From: Bacillota bacterium
Lineage (GTDB): Bacteria > Bacillota > Sulfobacillia > Sulfobacillales > JAIMBI01
Assembly: GCA_021795575.1 (NCBI GenBank)
Contig: JAJYPH010000010.1
Location: forward strand, 1 to 39,696
Reading direction: 5' to 3'
Length of the DNA: 39,696 bases
The notes beneath the pieces are model-generated. The model was given only the letters and a program-made list of their open reading frames with translations, did not search any database and was not told the DNA's origin. Both the position numbers and the translations under genes were made by a program. Positions 32,786 through 39,696 of the stretch are shown piece after piece (the stretch's first letter is position 1; each line of letters opens with the position of its first letter).

Positions 32786-33574
32786 CTATCGGTCCCCTCC
32801 CTCCCAGCGAAACGCAACCACCCCCACGACGCCGGTCACCACAATCCAAGCCACCAGGCCGCCGGCGTCGTGCCACGCGGTCGGCCCCCAGGGTTGACCC
32901 TGCAGCGTAGGAACCAGCAGCGCACCAGCCAGGCGCACTGGGGTCCACTCCGCCACGTGCCGCCAAAACACAGGCCACACCTGCAGGCGGATAAAAAAGC
33001 CCGTCAGGAACAGCGACACCATGAGGACCAGCCGGGCCAGAGCGGTCGCCGACTGGGCACGGGCCGTGCGTGCCACGATCACCTGGGCTAGAGCCACGGC
33101 GGACAACCCGCCCAGCGCCATCACCCCCAGGCCTCCCGCTACCGTCGCCACCGTGGGGTGCACGTGGTACGCCAGCGCGGCCACCACGACCACCACCAGG
33201 AATGCCAGCAGCATCGCCGCCAGTGCGGCCATCGCGCGCACCACCAGGATAAGGCTGGCGGGCACCGGGGTGGTTCGCAGGCGGCGAAACACGCCCCGCT
33301 CGCGATACCCCACCAAATCCGTGGAATACCCCACCAGCCCAAGCACAAACGCCCCCATGACGGCGGCCAGTGCCACGATGGCCCACACACGGCCTGGCGA
33401 CGCATGCCCGGACACCTGACTGACACCCAACACCAGTATGGCCACGGGCACCGCCGTGGTCCACAGGAGCGAACGCCGATTCTTCGCCATGCCCGCCAAC
33501 TCGGCGGTGGCCAGCAGCGTGAAGGCCCGGCGTACAGATGGTGCGGGCCGCGGCCCGGGGAGTGCTGCACTCAC
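32786..33574 (-). CDS. ABC-2 type transporter permease
   Basis: This 262-residue membrane protein starts at GTG 33574 with AGGAGGT upstream, overlapping the ATPase stop by four bases. Six hydrophobic segments are visible (for example 'LLWTTAVPVAILVLGV', 'LVVRAMAALAAMLLAFLVVVVVAALAY', 'LARLVLMVSLFLTGFFI'). The conserved ABC-2 pattern 'GYRERGVFRRLRTTPVP' (about 87-103) marks the cytoplasmic coupling region. With the ATPase it forms an exporter of unknown substrate, probably a drug, lipid or peptide. Confidence 0.92.
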   Translation of the reverse strand: MSAALPGPRPAPSVRRAFTLLATAELAGMAKNRRSLLWTTAVPVAILVLGVSQVSGHASPGRVWAIVALAAVMGAFVLGLVGYSTDLVGYRERGVFRRLRTTPVPASLILVVRAMAALAAMLLAFLVVVVVAALAYHVHPTVATVAGGLGVMALGGLSAVALAQVIVARTARAQSATALARLVLMVSLFLTGFFIRLQVWPVFWRHVAEWTPVRLAGALLVPTLQGQPWGPTAWHDAGGLVAWIVVTGVVGVVAFRWEGGDR

Positions 33575-34353
33575 TGGGCACCTCCTGTCAGCGCCAGGAA
33601 CACATCTTCCAAGGTGGTGGCCTGCCCCCGCTGGGATCGTGCCACCCGTGGATCGCCCTGGAACTCCTGCACGAGCTGTTCCGGCGTGCCGGCGGCTCTG
33701 ACGCGCCCGTGGTGCATGATCACCAAGCGGTCTGCGAGAGCAGCGGCCTCCTCCATCGAATGCGTGGTCAGCACCACCCCGGTGCCTTCCCCCGCCAGCC
33801 GCTCAATGCGGTCCCACAGCTCCCGCCGGGACTGCGGGTCCAACCCGGTCGTGGGCTCATCCAAAAGCGCCAGGGCCGGTTCATGGATGAGCGCCACCAA
33901 CAGCGCGAGGCGCTGCTGCTGGCCCCCGGACAGCTGAGAAAACCGGCGTCGAGCTTCGCGGCGGAGCCCAACGCGGTCCAACCCCGCGATGGCCGCGGCG
34001 GTGTCCACCTCCATCCCGTGCAGGCCGCTGTAGAGCCTGACCAGCTGGATGAGCGTGAGGTCGGGTTGAAACGCCGTCTGCTGCAACTGTACCCCCATCT
34101 GCGCCCGGACTGCCACCGGATGCTGCCGTGCGTCCACGCCCGCCACCGTCACCCGGCCCGACCGGGCCGCCACCAGCCCCTCCACCACGGACAGCAGGCT
34201 GGTTTTGCCGGCGCCATTGGGCCCCAGCAACCCGACCACCTCGCCCGCAAACACCCGAAAGCTCACCCCGTCCACCGCGCGCACAGGCCCGTAGTCCACC
34301 ACCAACTGGTCCACGTCCAGCACGGGGGGCTCGTGAAGGGCACTTTGATCCAC
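33571..34353 (-). CDS. ABC transporter ATP-binding protein (exporter)
   Basis: This 260-residue protein starts at GTG 34353 with GAGGTG in front. All motifs are canonical: Walker A GPNGAGKT, Q-loop 'MGVQLQQT', signature LSGGQQQR, Walker B 'ALLDEPTTGLDP' and switch His in 'VVLTTHS'. It belongs to the CcmA/NatA-like drug-export ATPases. It is the first gene of the ABC-permease-kinase-regulator operon and contrasts with the two degenerate ATPases at 5.7-10.8 kb. The 220 bases upstream show no clear promoter. Confidence 0.95.
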   Translation of the reverse strand: MDQSALHEPPVLDVDQLVVDYGPVRAVDGVSFRVFAGEVVGLLGPNGAGKTSLLSVVEGLVAARSGRVTVAGVDARQHPVAVRAQMGVQLQQTAFQPDLTLIQLVRLYSGLHGMEVDTAAAIAGLDRVGLRREARRRFSQLSGGQQQRLALLVALIHEPALALLDEPTTGLDPQSRRELWDRIERLAGEGTGVVLTTHSMEEAAALADRLVIMHHGRVRAAGTPEQLVQEFQGDPRVARSQRGQATTLEDVFLALTGGAQ

Positions 34354-34572
34354 TCGACATCACCTCAGACCCATGGTGCGCGAGCGCCCATGCCGGTCCG
34401 AGAGTCATTGGGCTGATTTTGGAGACGCGCCCCCGAGCGAGGTGTCATGGGTCAAAAGGGCTACCGACCCCGATGCGACCCGCGATCGCCTCGTGGTGCC
34501 CGGCGGATCGGCGGCCAACCGCGACGAGTCCCGACCACGGGATCTTGACTCCGACTCTGGGAGCCGAAGCCC

Positions 34573-35481
34573 TCACCGCGGACCGCGATGGGCGGCACTC
34601 CCCGCGTCGGCCACCAGCGCATCAACCAACTGGTGCGCTGAGATCGCGCCCGTGGCATAGCTGGACCAGGCCGCGGCCAGTCCCGGCAGCCCAAAGCGCC
34701 GATACAATCCTCGACGTTCGGCGTAGTCGCCGTGCGCCGGGTCCACAAACCGACGCACCTGATAGCCACTGGAGGCAAAAATCACTGCATGCCACAGTGT
34801 CCACGCGATGGCACCATCCAGGCCCTGCTTCTCCACCGCGGCGGACACTTCGTGCTTAAGGCTGGCGCTGCCTCGACGCGAGGTTTCCACGTCCGCCACG
34901 TGCGTGAGCTCGTGAAGGAGGGATTCCCCTAGCGCCGACCCACGATATTGGGTGACATCGATGGTCGTCGGATGGCTATAGGCTCCCGCAGGATCATAGC
35001 AGGCCACGACGAGGTAGACGTCGACCGCGTCGGGGAAGTGCAAGCGCAATCCCTCCGCCTGGGCCTGGACCATCGCAGGCAAGGCGGACGCAAGGGGCCC
35101 TTGGATGGTGGCCACCGCTTCATCGAGGGCACTTTGCTGTGCTGGCCACACGGTGGACAGGAACCCAGGCAGGGCCAACTCCATGGCCCGCCCAACCTGC
35201 TCGGCGGTTTCCCTCTGCCTGTCCCCAAGTCCCTGAATGACCTCGTCCACCGTGCGGGCCGCGGGGATGGCTGCTTCCCATCGGTCCCAGGGGCCATGGC
35301 GGCCACGAGGAAACCGTGCGGCTGTCATCAGGCGCACAGCTTCCAGAAGCGGGGGGTCGTCCACCGCGGGCATCGGGCCGAGCCCGGCCACCCAGTGGTA
35401 CAGCGAATACAGGGGGCTCGCGATGATGCGCACGTGAGGGGAATGTGCGCCCCCGGCAAGTTCGACTCGCAGCGGATCCAT
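34573..35481 (-). CDS. uncharacterised HExxH metallopeptidase-like protein
   Basis: This 302-residue protein starts at ATG 35481 behind GAGGAGG; the ORF track adds five residues from a TTG. The only strong motif is 'SLLHELTHVADVETS' with HELTH at 190-194, a zincin active site. A third zinc ligand cannot be assigned with confidence; Glu or Asp residues in 'VDPAHGDYAERRG' are candidates. There is no signal peptide or membrane segment. The family is not recognised, and proteolysis is an inference from the motif. It is monocistronic and divergent from the downstream two-component genes. Confidence 0.7.
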   Translation of the reverse strand: MDPLRVELAGGAHSPHVRIIASPLYSLYHWVAGLGPMPAVDDPPLLEAVRLMTAARFPRGRHGPWDRWEAAIPAARTVDEVIQGLGDRQRETAEQVGRAMELALPGFLSTVWPAQQSALDEAVATIQGPLASALPAMVQAQAEGLRLHFPDAVDVYLVVACYDPAGAYSHPTTIDVTQYRGSALGESLLHELTHVADVETSRRGSASLKHEVSAAVEKQGLDGAIAWTLWHAVIFASSGYQVRRFVDPAHGDYAERRGLYRRFGLPGLAAAWSSYATGAISAHQLVDALVADAGSAAHRGPR

Positions 35482-35956
35482 GACGCCCCTCCTCAAGAGA
35501 CCGGGCTGTACGGCACGGGGTGCGGATCCCGTGGTCCCGCATCAGGACAGCGATTCCACCGACGATGTGCAGTCTGCGGCCACCGCCTATGCGGCATTCA
35601 AACGGGGCCCATGCCGCTAGCCGAAAAGTTCGCGCCCCCGGACCACTTTTCCTGCACGGGACCGACCATGCCGTGCGGACGGAGCACGTGCCCGTCGACG
35701 TCTGGACCTTACCAACGGATGAGCTTGGCGGAGCGAGCTTTGGACGACCCCACGGTGCTCGCCACCCCCGGGGGGCCCGTCATGGACGCGGGGCGGCAGC
35801 CCGGGTGCGGATGGTCCTGGGGTGGTCACTCCCCGGTCCCCGTAGTCAGGAATCGGCCAAGCCACGACCCGTCATTGGCCTCGCGGCGGACCTGCGGTAC
35901 GCTGAATCGGACGATAGCGAAGCCCGCGTGCAGGCACGGCGAGAGGACGAGGTGGC
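35482..35956. other. divergent intergenic region before the second two-component system
   Basis: About 475 bases. No supported gene; frames such as the one with 'EHVPVDVWTLPTDELGG' have no ribosome site. A weak promoter pair TTGGCC (35875-35880), 17 bases, TACGCT (35898-35903) lies 53 bases before the ATG at 35957 and is the best candidate for the kinase gene. Confidence 0.3.
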
Positions 35957-37540
35957 ATGGATCCTTTGTGGCGGGTGGCCATCGTGTGGGAGCCCGAGGA
36001 CCATGCCGCGGACTGGGGCTTGGCGCCCGGTGACGTGTTGCCGGGGCTCGGCGTGGTGTATCACGGCCCTGCACGGGGGCTGTGGAGTCTCTCGGACGAA
36101 TCGGCTCCCCACGCGGTGGTGATGGCCGCCGAGGCCACCACCATTTCTTTGGCGCGGCGGCTCGCGCAACGCTGGCCGGCCGCCCGCCTGTTGTGGGCGG
36201 TGCGGCCGGGGACCGAGCCCTCGGTCCTCACGGGACTGCAGCGCGGCGTGCGCGGCGTGGTGCGCCTGCCCACGACGCCAGCCGACCTTCTGGCGGCGGT
36301 GGACACGGTCGCCCGTGGTGGCCTCTCCGTCGACGGCGGGCTGGTGGCGAGTCTCCGCCATGAGTTGGCGGCCACCCCGCGCCTGCAGGCCGCTCTGGAC
36401 CGGGACCAGGCGCTCCGCCAACGGCTCCAGGGACTCCTGACCGGGCTCACCGCGGTGGCGGCCCACAAGTCGGTCGACACCATGCTGCCCGCCGTGGTCG
36501 AGCTGGCTCAGACGCTGTGCCACGCCCAATATGCCGCCATGGCCATTTTGGACGCCGACGACCGGATCGAACACTTCATCACCCGCGGACTGTCCGACGC
36601 CGACCGCCGGGCGATGGGCACCCTCCCCCACGGCCAAGGGCTTTTGGGCGAGGTGATTCACACCCGCCGGCCGCTTCGCGTGCCCTCCATCGAGCGTCAT
36701 GCTTCGTCAAGCGGGTTCCCGCCCCACCATCCCCCGATGGACAGCTTTTTAGGCATGCCCATGCTGTTTCAGGACGAGGTGGTGGGCCACCTGTACTGCA
36801 CCAATCGCGAGGGGGGCCCCTTCAGCGGCGAAGACGAGGAGCTTTTGGGGCTCCTGGCCCGCCACGCCGCCGTCCTGATCCACACCGCGCGGCTCACCCA
36901 GGAGCTCAAAGACGCGGTGGTGGCGGGGGAGCGCCAGCGCATCAGCATGGAGCTGCACGACGGGACGCTGCAGGCGCTGTACGGCATCGTGCTGAGCGTA
37001 GACAGCCTGTTGGCCCGCGAGGCGGACGGCGACAGCGACCGCCAGGCGCTGGCGACGTTTGCGGACCGCGTCACCCGCGTCATCGAGTCCGTACGGCAGA
37101 CCGTGCAAAATTTGCGCGCCCCCCCGCCTGATCTCCTGACGGCCCTTCAAGCCATGGTGGCCGACCTGTCCGCGGCGGGGCGAGTGCGGGTGCAGTCGGC
37201 CGATACCGAATACCGCCGCCTGTCCCCGGAACAGACCGAGCAGGTGGTGGCCTGGGCGCGTGAGGCGGTCAGCAACGCGATTCGCCACGCTGACGCCGCG
37301 CAAATCGATGTAACCTGGCACGCGGCGACTGGGGCCTTTCGACTCGTGGTCACCGATGACGGTGTCGGATTTGACGTCGACGCGGCGCGCCGCACGGATC
37401 ATTTTGGCCTCACCCATCTGGACACCCGAGCGGCGTGGCTGGGCGGTCGCGTGCTGTGGGACAGCACCGTCGGCGCGGGCACCGCCGTCACGCTGGAGGC
37501 CCCCTGGACCCTGCCGGATGGTGGGGCCGCGTCCCGGTGA
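35957..37540 (+). CDS. soluble GAF histidine kinase with N-terminal pseudo-receiver
   Basis: This 527-residue protein starts at ATG 35957 (GAGGTGG close by). Residues 5-125 look like a NarL-type receiver: 'HAVVMAAE' at the strand that should hold the phospho-Asp, and 'GVRGVVRLPTTPADLLAAVDTVARGG' matching the GA.GYLLK......l..ai..v..G end, but the Asp and Lys are missing. A GAF domain follows (about 172-312), then a HisKA_3 region with His334 in 'ISMELHDGTLQALYG' and an ATPase domain ('EAVSNAIRHADA', 'DDGVGFDVD'). There are no membrane segments, so it senses a cytoplasmic signal, perhaps redox or a gas as in DevS/NreB-like kinases. Its regulator follows 67 bases on, and respiratory genes come next. 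Confidence 0.9.
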   Translation: MDPLWRVAIVWEPEDHAADWGLAPGDVLPGLGVVYHGPARGLWSLSDESAPHAVVMAAEATTISLARRLAQRWPAARLLWAVRPGTEPSVLTGLQRGVRGVVRLPTTPADLLAAVDTVARGGLSVDGGLVASLRHELAATPRLQAALDRDQALRQRLQGLLTGLTAVAAHKSVDTMLPAVVELAQTLCHAQYAAMAILDADDRIEHFITRGLSDADRRAMGTLPHGQGLLGEVIHTRRPLRVPSIERHASSSGFPPHHPPMDSFLGMPMLFQDEVVGHLYCTNREGGPFSGEDEELLGLLARHAAVLIHTARLTQELKDAVVAGERQRISMELHDGTLQALYGIVLSVDSLLAREADGDSDRQALATFADRVTRVIESVRQTVQNLRAPPPDLLTALQAMVADLSAAGRVRVQSADTEYRRLSPEQTEQVVAWAREAVSNAIRHADAAQIDVTWHAATGAFRLVVTDDGVGFDVDAARRTDHFGLTHLDTRAAWLGGRVLWDSTVGAGTAVTLEAPWTLPDGGAASR

Positions 37541-37607
37541 CCCCGCATGCCGCCGCACGCGACGCCGTGATACGATGGCGCCAAAGAGACAGAGCGGAGG
37601 AATCACC

Positions 37608-38279
37608 ATGGCGAACCCGGACCCCATTCGCGTGGCGCTGGTGGATGACCACGAACTGGTGCGGGTGGGCCTAGCCGACCTCCTCACAGGTCACATCGAC
37701 CTCACGGTCGTGGGCCAGGCCGCCTCCGTGGCCGAGGCGACGGCCCTCATGGCCGAGACGCCCGTCGACGTGCTGCTGTTGGACGTGCGCCTGCCGGACG
37801 GGTCCGGCATCGACGTGTGCACCGCCTGGCGGGACCAGCAGCCCGCGACCCGGATCATCATGCTGACGTCGTACTCGGACCCGGAGGAACTGTTTCGCGC
37901 GCTCGGCGCCGGCGCGGCCGGCTACCTCCTGAAAAGCACCCGCGGGCCGGACCTGTTGGCCGCCCTCCGGACGGTGCACGGGGGCGGCACGGCGTTGGAC
38001 CCGTCGCTGGCGCCCCTGGTCATGGAGCGCGCGGCGCGCGGCGCCCCGCCGGATCCGCTGCAGGGGCTCTCTCCACGCGAGCGCGCGGTGCTGGCCCTCA
38101 TTGCCGATGGCTGCACCAACCGCGAGATTGCCGACCAATTGTCGCTGTCCGAGACCACCGTCAAGCACTACGTGAGCAACCTGCTGGGCAAAATGGGCTG
38201 GGCCCGGCGCGCTGAGGCAGCCGCCTTTCTGGCGAGACTGGCCCCGGATCACCGACCCGACGGGTCAGGCACCGTCTGA
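37608..38279 (+). CDS. NarL/LuxR-family response regulator
   Basis: This 223-residue protein starts at ATG 37608 behind CGGAGG. The receiver has acidic D13-D14 ('LVDDHE'), phospho-acceptor Asp59 in 'LLLDVRLP', 'MLTSY' and Lys in 'YLLKS'. The LuxR helix-turn-helix reads 'LSPRERAVLALIADG' and 'TTVKHYVSNLLGKM'. It is paired with the pseudo-receiver kinase just upstream. Because a cytochrome b6-type operon begins about 190 bases downstream, control of respiratory genes is plausible. Confidence 0.94.
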   Translation: MANPDPIRVALVDDHELVRVGLADLLTGHIDLTVVGQAASVAEATALMAETPVDVLLLDVRLPDGSGIDVCTAWRDQQPATRIIMLTSYSDPEELFRALGAGAAGYLLKSTRGPDLLAALRTVHGGGTALDPSLAPLVMERAARGAPPDPLQGLSPRERAVLALIADGCTNREIADQLSLSETTVKHYVSNLLGKMGWARRAEAAAFLARLAPDHRPDGSGTV

Positions 38280-38403
38280 GGCAAGCCGGGTTCGGGGTGG
38301 TGGCCGATGGCCCGCGCCCTTCGTTCCCACCCACCGCGCCCATCCGCCCTGCGCAACTACGAACCGACGATCCTATTGCCCACCCGGCCGACTGAGCAGA
38401 ATC

Positions 38404-38416
38404 ACGGTAGAACCGT
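38404..38416. promoter_or_regulatory. inverted repeat upstream of the quinol oxidase genes
   Basis: ACGGT-AGA-ACCGT is a short perfect inverted repeat between the response regulator gene and the small membrane peptide gene, about 55 bases before the ATG at 38470. It could be a response-regulator binding site. The evidence is symmetry and location only. Confidence 0.3.
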
Positions 38417-38469
38417 CGGCGCGGGGAGTCAGGGACGACGCCCGATGGGTGGGAAAGGGGACGAGCGCG

Positions 38470-38556
38470 ATGATGGGAACGGCGAACATTTTGGTGGTGA
38501 GCCTGCTGCTGGGCGTATTTGTTGCGGGACTGGTTCTGCCGGTGCATCATAAGTAA
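38470..38556 (+). CDS. 28-residue single-span membrane peptide before cytochrome b
   Basis: This gene is too short for the ORF track. ATG 38470 is preceded by AAAGGGGACG in ribosome-site position, and the frame runs to TAA 38556. The peptide begins MMGTANILVVSLLLGVF and ends VLPVHHK: one hydrophobic span of about 20 residues and a short positively charged His-His-Lys tail. The next gene, cytochrome b, follows after 78 bases on the same strand. Small single-span subunits are known in cytochrome b6f and bd complexes, so it could be an accessory subunit. It may instead be a leader peptide; no homologue is known to me. Confidence 0.55.
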   Translation: MMGTANILVVSLLLGVFVAGLVLPVHHK

Positions 38557-38634
38557 CGGCCAGCCGCCGACTCATAGCCTCTTTTCTGGGAGACAGCGGT
38601 CGTGGCGGGCGGGCCGGCCGAAAGGGGGCACCGC

Positions 38635-39270
38635 ATGAACTGGACCGAATACGTGCGCGACAAAATGGGCGTGCTGCTGTCGGTGGACACCTGGCTGCCG
38701 CGTGACCTGCCGGAGTATGCGTTTGGCCTGCTGTACACGCTGGGGTCGCTCACCGCGTCCAGCTTCGTGGTGCTGCTGGCGTCCGGCATCCTCATGGCCG
38801 CCAACGGACCCCAGTGGTGGACGGTGTCACCGATCGGCTTTTTTGTCCGCGGCGTCCACTTCTGGGCGGTGCAGGCGTTCTTTTTCTTCATGGTGCTTCA
38901 TCTGCTGCGCGTTTACTTCTCGGGAGCCTGGCGCGGGGGCCGCGAAAAAACGTGGCTGTTGGGCACGCTCTCGCTGCTGGTGGCCATCCCCACCGCCTTT
39001 ACCGGCTACCTGATGCGGGGCGACTTCTATTCGCAGTGGAACGCGGTTCAGGCCAAGGATGGCCTGAACGCCATGGGGCTCGCCTGGTTCAACGTCCTGA
39101 ATGCCGGGCAGATGTACGGGATGCACGTGGTCGTGCTGCCGCTGGTGCTGTCCGTTTTGATTGCCCTGCACATCACACTCATCCGCGTGAAGGGCGTCGT
39201 ACCGCCCTATCCCGCCCGCGATGAGGATGAAGCGGCGCGCCGCGAGGAGATGGCCCATGCACAATCCTAA
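38635..39270 (+). CDS. cytochrome b6-type subunit of a quinol:acceptor oxidoreductase
   Basis: This 211-residue protein starts at ATG 38635 behind AAAGGGGG; the ORF track's GTG at 38602 is upstream of that site. It covers the N-terminal four-helix haem domain of cytochrome b. His75 and His89 are 13 residues apart, and His164 and His179 are 14 apart, the latter spacing typical of b6 rather than mitochondrial b. 'GYLMRGDFYSQW' marks the quinol-site loop region. The protein has no Cys at all, so it lacks the Cys that attaches haem c(i) in chloroplast and Bacillus b6. It transfers electrons from menaquinol across the membrane with a Rieske partner outside this window. The downstream gene overlaps its end. 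Confidence 0.92.
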   Translation: MNWTEYVRDKMGVLLSVDTWLPRDLPEYAFGLLYTLGSLTASSFVVLLASGILMAANGPQWWTVSPIGFFVRGVHFWAVQAFFFFMVLHLLRVYFSGAWRGGREKTWLLGTLSLLVAIPTAFTGYLMRGDFYSQWNAVQAKDGLNAMGLAWFNVLNAGQMYGMHVVVLPLVLSVLIALHITLIRVKGVVPPYPARDEDEAARREEMAHAQS

Positions 39271-39696
39271 GCAAGACCTCACGCATCGGTATCAGTATGT
39301 GCGGGCAGACTTTTTGAAGCACCTGGCGGGCACCACGCTCGTCGTGGCGGTGCTGGCCGTAGGGCTCTCGCTCTGGTTTCGCGAGCCCGTGCGGCCCGCG
39401 CTGCACATCCGCACCGTGGCCACCAGCACCCCGCTCTTGTTTGAAAAGGTGGCCATCGGGGACCTCACCGGCACCGGCATCATTGCCAGCTACGGCCCTC
39501 CCTACAACCATGCCTCTGGCAATGTGCAGAGTCCGCTTCAGAAACTGGTGGGCGTGATTCACCCGGTCAACCCGGCCCAGGACTTCATCCTGAAGCCCCT
39601 GGGCATGGCGGCGGTGCTGAACCCCCAGGTAGCGGCCGCTCTGGCGGCGTGGCATGCCGCGTCGGTGGGCCAACGGGAGGTGTGGGCCGCCAACTA
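39257..39696 (+). CDS. membrane-anchored protein of the cytochrome b operon (cut by window edge)
   Basis: ATG 39257 lies inside the end of the cytochrome b gene (14-base overlap) and follows GAGGAG, so translation is coupled. The visible 146 residues have a short cytoplasmic N-terminus ('MHNPKQDLTHRYQYVRADFLKH'), one membrane span (about 23-43) and then a domain outside the membrane. It is not the subunit IV/C-terminal half of cytochrome b (no PDW motif seen so far), nor a Rieske protein as far as visible. It may become a cytochrome c or unknown subunit further on. Truncated at the right edge. Confidence 0.75.
   Translation, partial: MHNPKQDLTHRYQYVRADFLKHLAGTTLVVAVLAVGLSLWFREPVRPALHIRTVATSTPLLFEKVAIGDLTGTGIIASYGPPYNHASGNVQSPLQKLVGVIHPVNPAQDFILKPLGMAAVLNPQVAAALAAWHAASVGQREVWAAN

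Noticed and set aside
1-39696. tRNA genes, rRNA, CRISPR arrays
   Set aside because: No TTCGAATC-type T-arm with acceptor pairing and no regularly spaced direct repeats were seen on either strand.

Overview
The window is about 40 kb of high-G+C bacterial DNA (roughly two thirds G+C by eye) with strong purine-rich ribosome binding sites (AGGAGG type), frequent GTG starts, lipoprotein signal peptides and no outer-membrane genes. A short, separate cytochrome b of the b6 type (His spacing x13 and x14) and a SigY-like ECF sigma/ABC operon fit a high-G+C Firmicutes lineage such as Sulfobacillus or relatives. That placement is inference from gene types, not from a marker gene. No rRNA, tRNA, CRISPR array or intact transposon was seen.

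Layout. 1-5.5 kb: end of an unknown gene, a Gfo/Idh/MocA oxidoreductase, a class C beta-lactamase-fold serine hydrolase and, convergent with it across a perfect hairpin, an S9 prolyl-oligopeptidase-family peptidase. 5.7-10.9 kb (minus strand): a five-gene, mostly overlapping operon ABC ATPase - permease with large ectodomain - ECF sigma factor - second membrane protein - second ABC ATPase, with an ECF-type promoter candidate in front. 11.5-13.7 kb (minus): MsrB, a SAM methyltransferase and a repeat lipoprotein. 14-20 kb (plus): a thiamine-diphosphate enzyme and a very large glycoside hydrolase of lower G+C. 20.6-28.1 kb: a BNR-repeat protein, a peptide-binding lipoprotein and a PuuD-type amidase, interspersed with three decayed genes (EAL domain, GrpB, acyl-CoA synthetase C-terminus). 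28.2-30.6 kb: a degenerate-HD/nuclease-like protein divergent from a small PH-like protein, with an AT-rich palindrome between them. 31-34.4 kb (minus): an ABC exporter operon with its own histidine kinase and response regulator. 34.6-35.5 kb: an HExxH protein. 36-39.7 kb (plus): a GAF histidine kinase with a pseudo-receiver domain, its response regulator, then the start of a cytochrome b6-type quinol oxidase operon headed by a 28-residue membrane peptide.

The most interesting system is the 5.7-10.9 kb operon. Its two ABC ATPases are degenerate in complementary ways. The first keeps Walker A, Q-loop, Walker B and the switch His but has lost the signature and D-loop; the second has lost all nucleotide-binding motifs but keeps LSGGE. 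A heterodimer would have exactly one complete ATP site. The two subunits lie at opposite ends of one operon with an ECF sigma factor in the middle, and the permease carries an ectodomain that resembles a dead M1 peptidase. This suggests an envelope-sensing ABC module that controls, or is controlled by, its own sigma factor.
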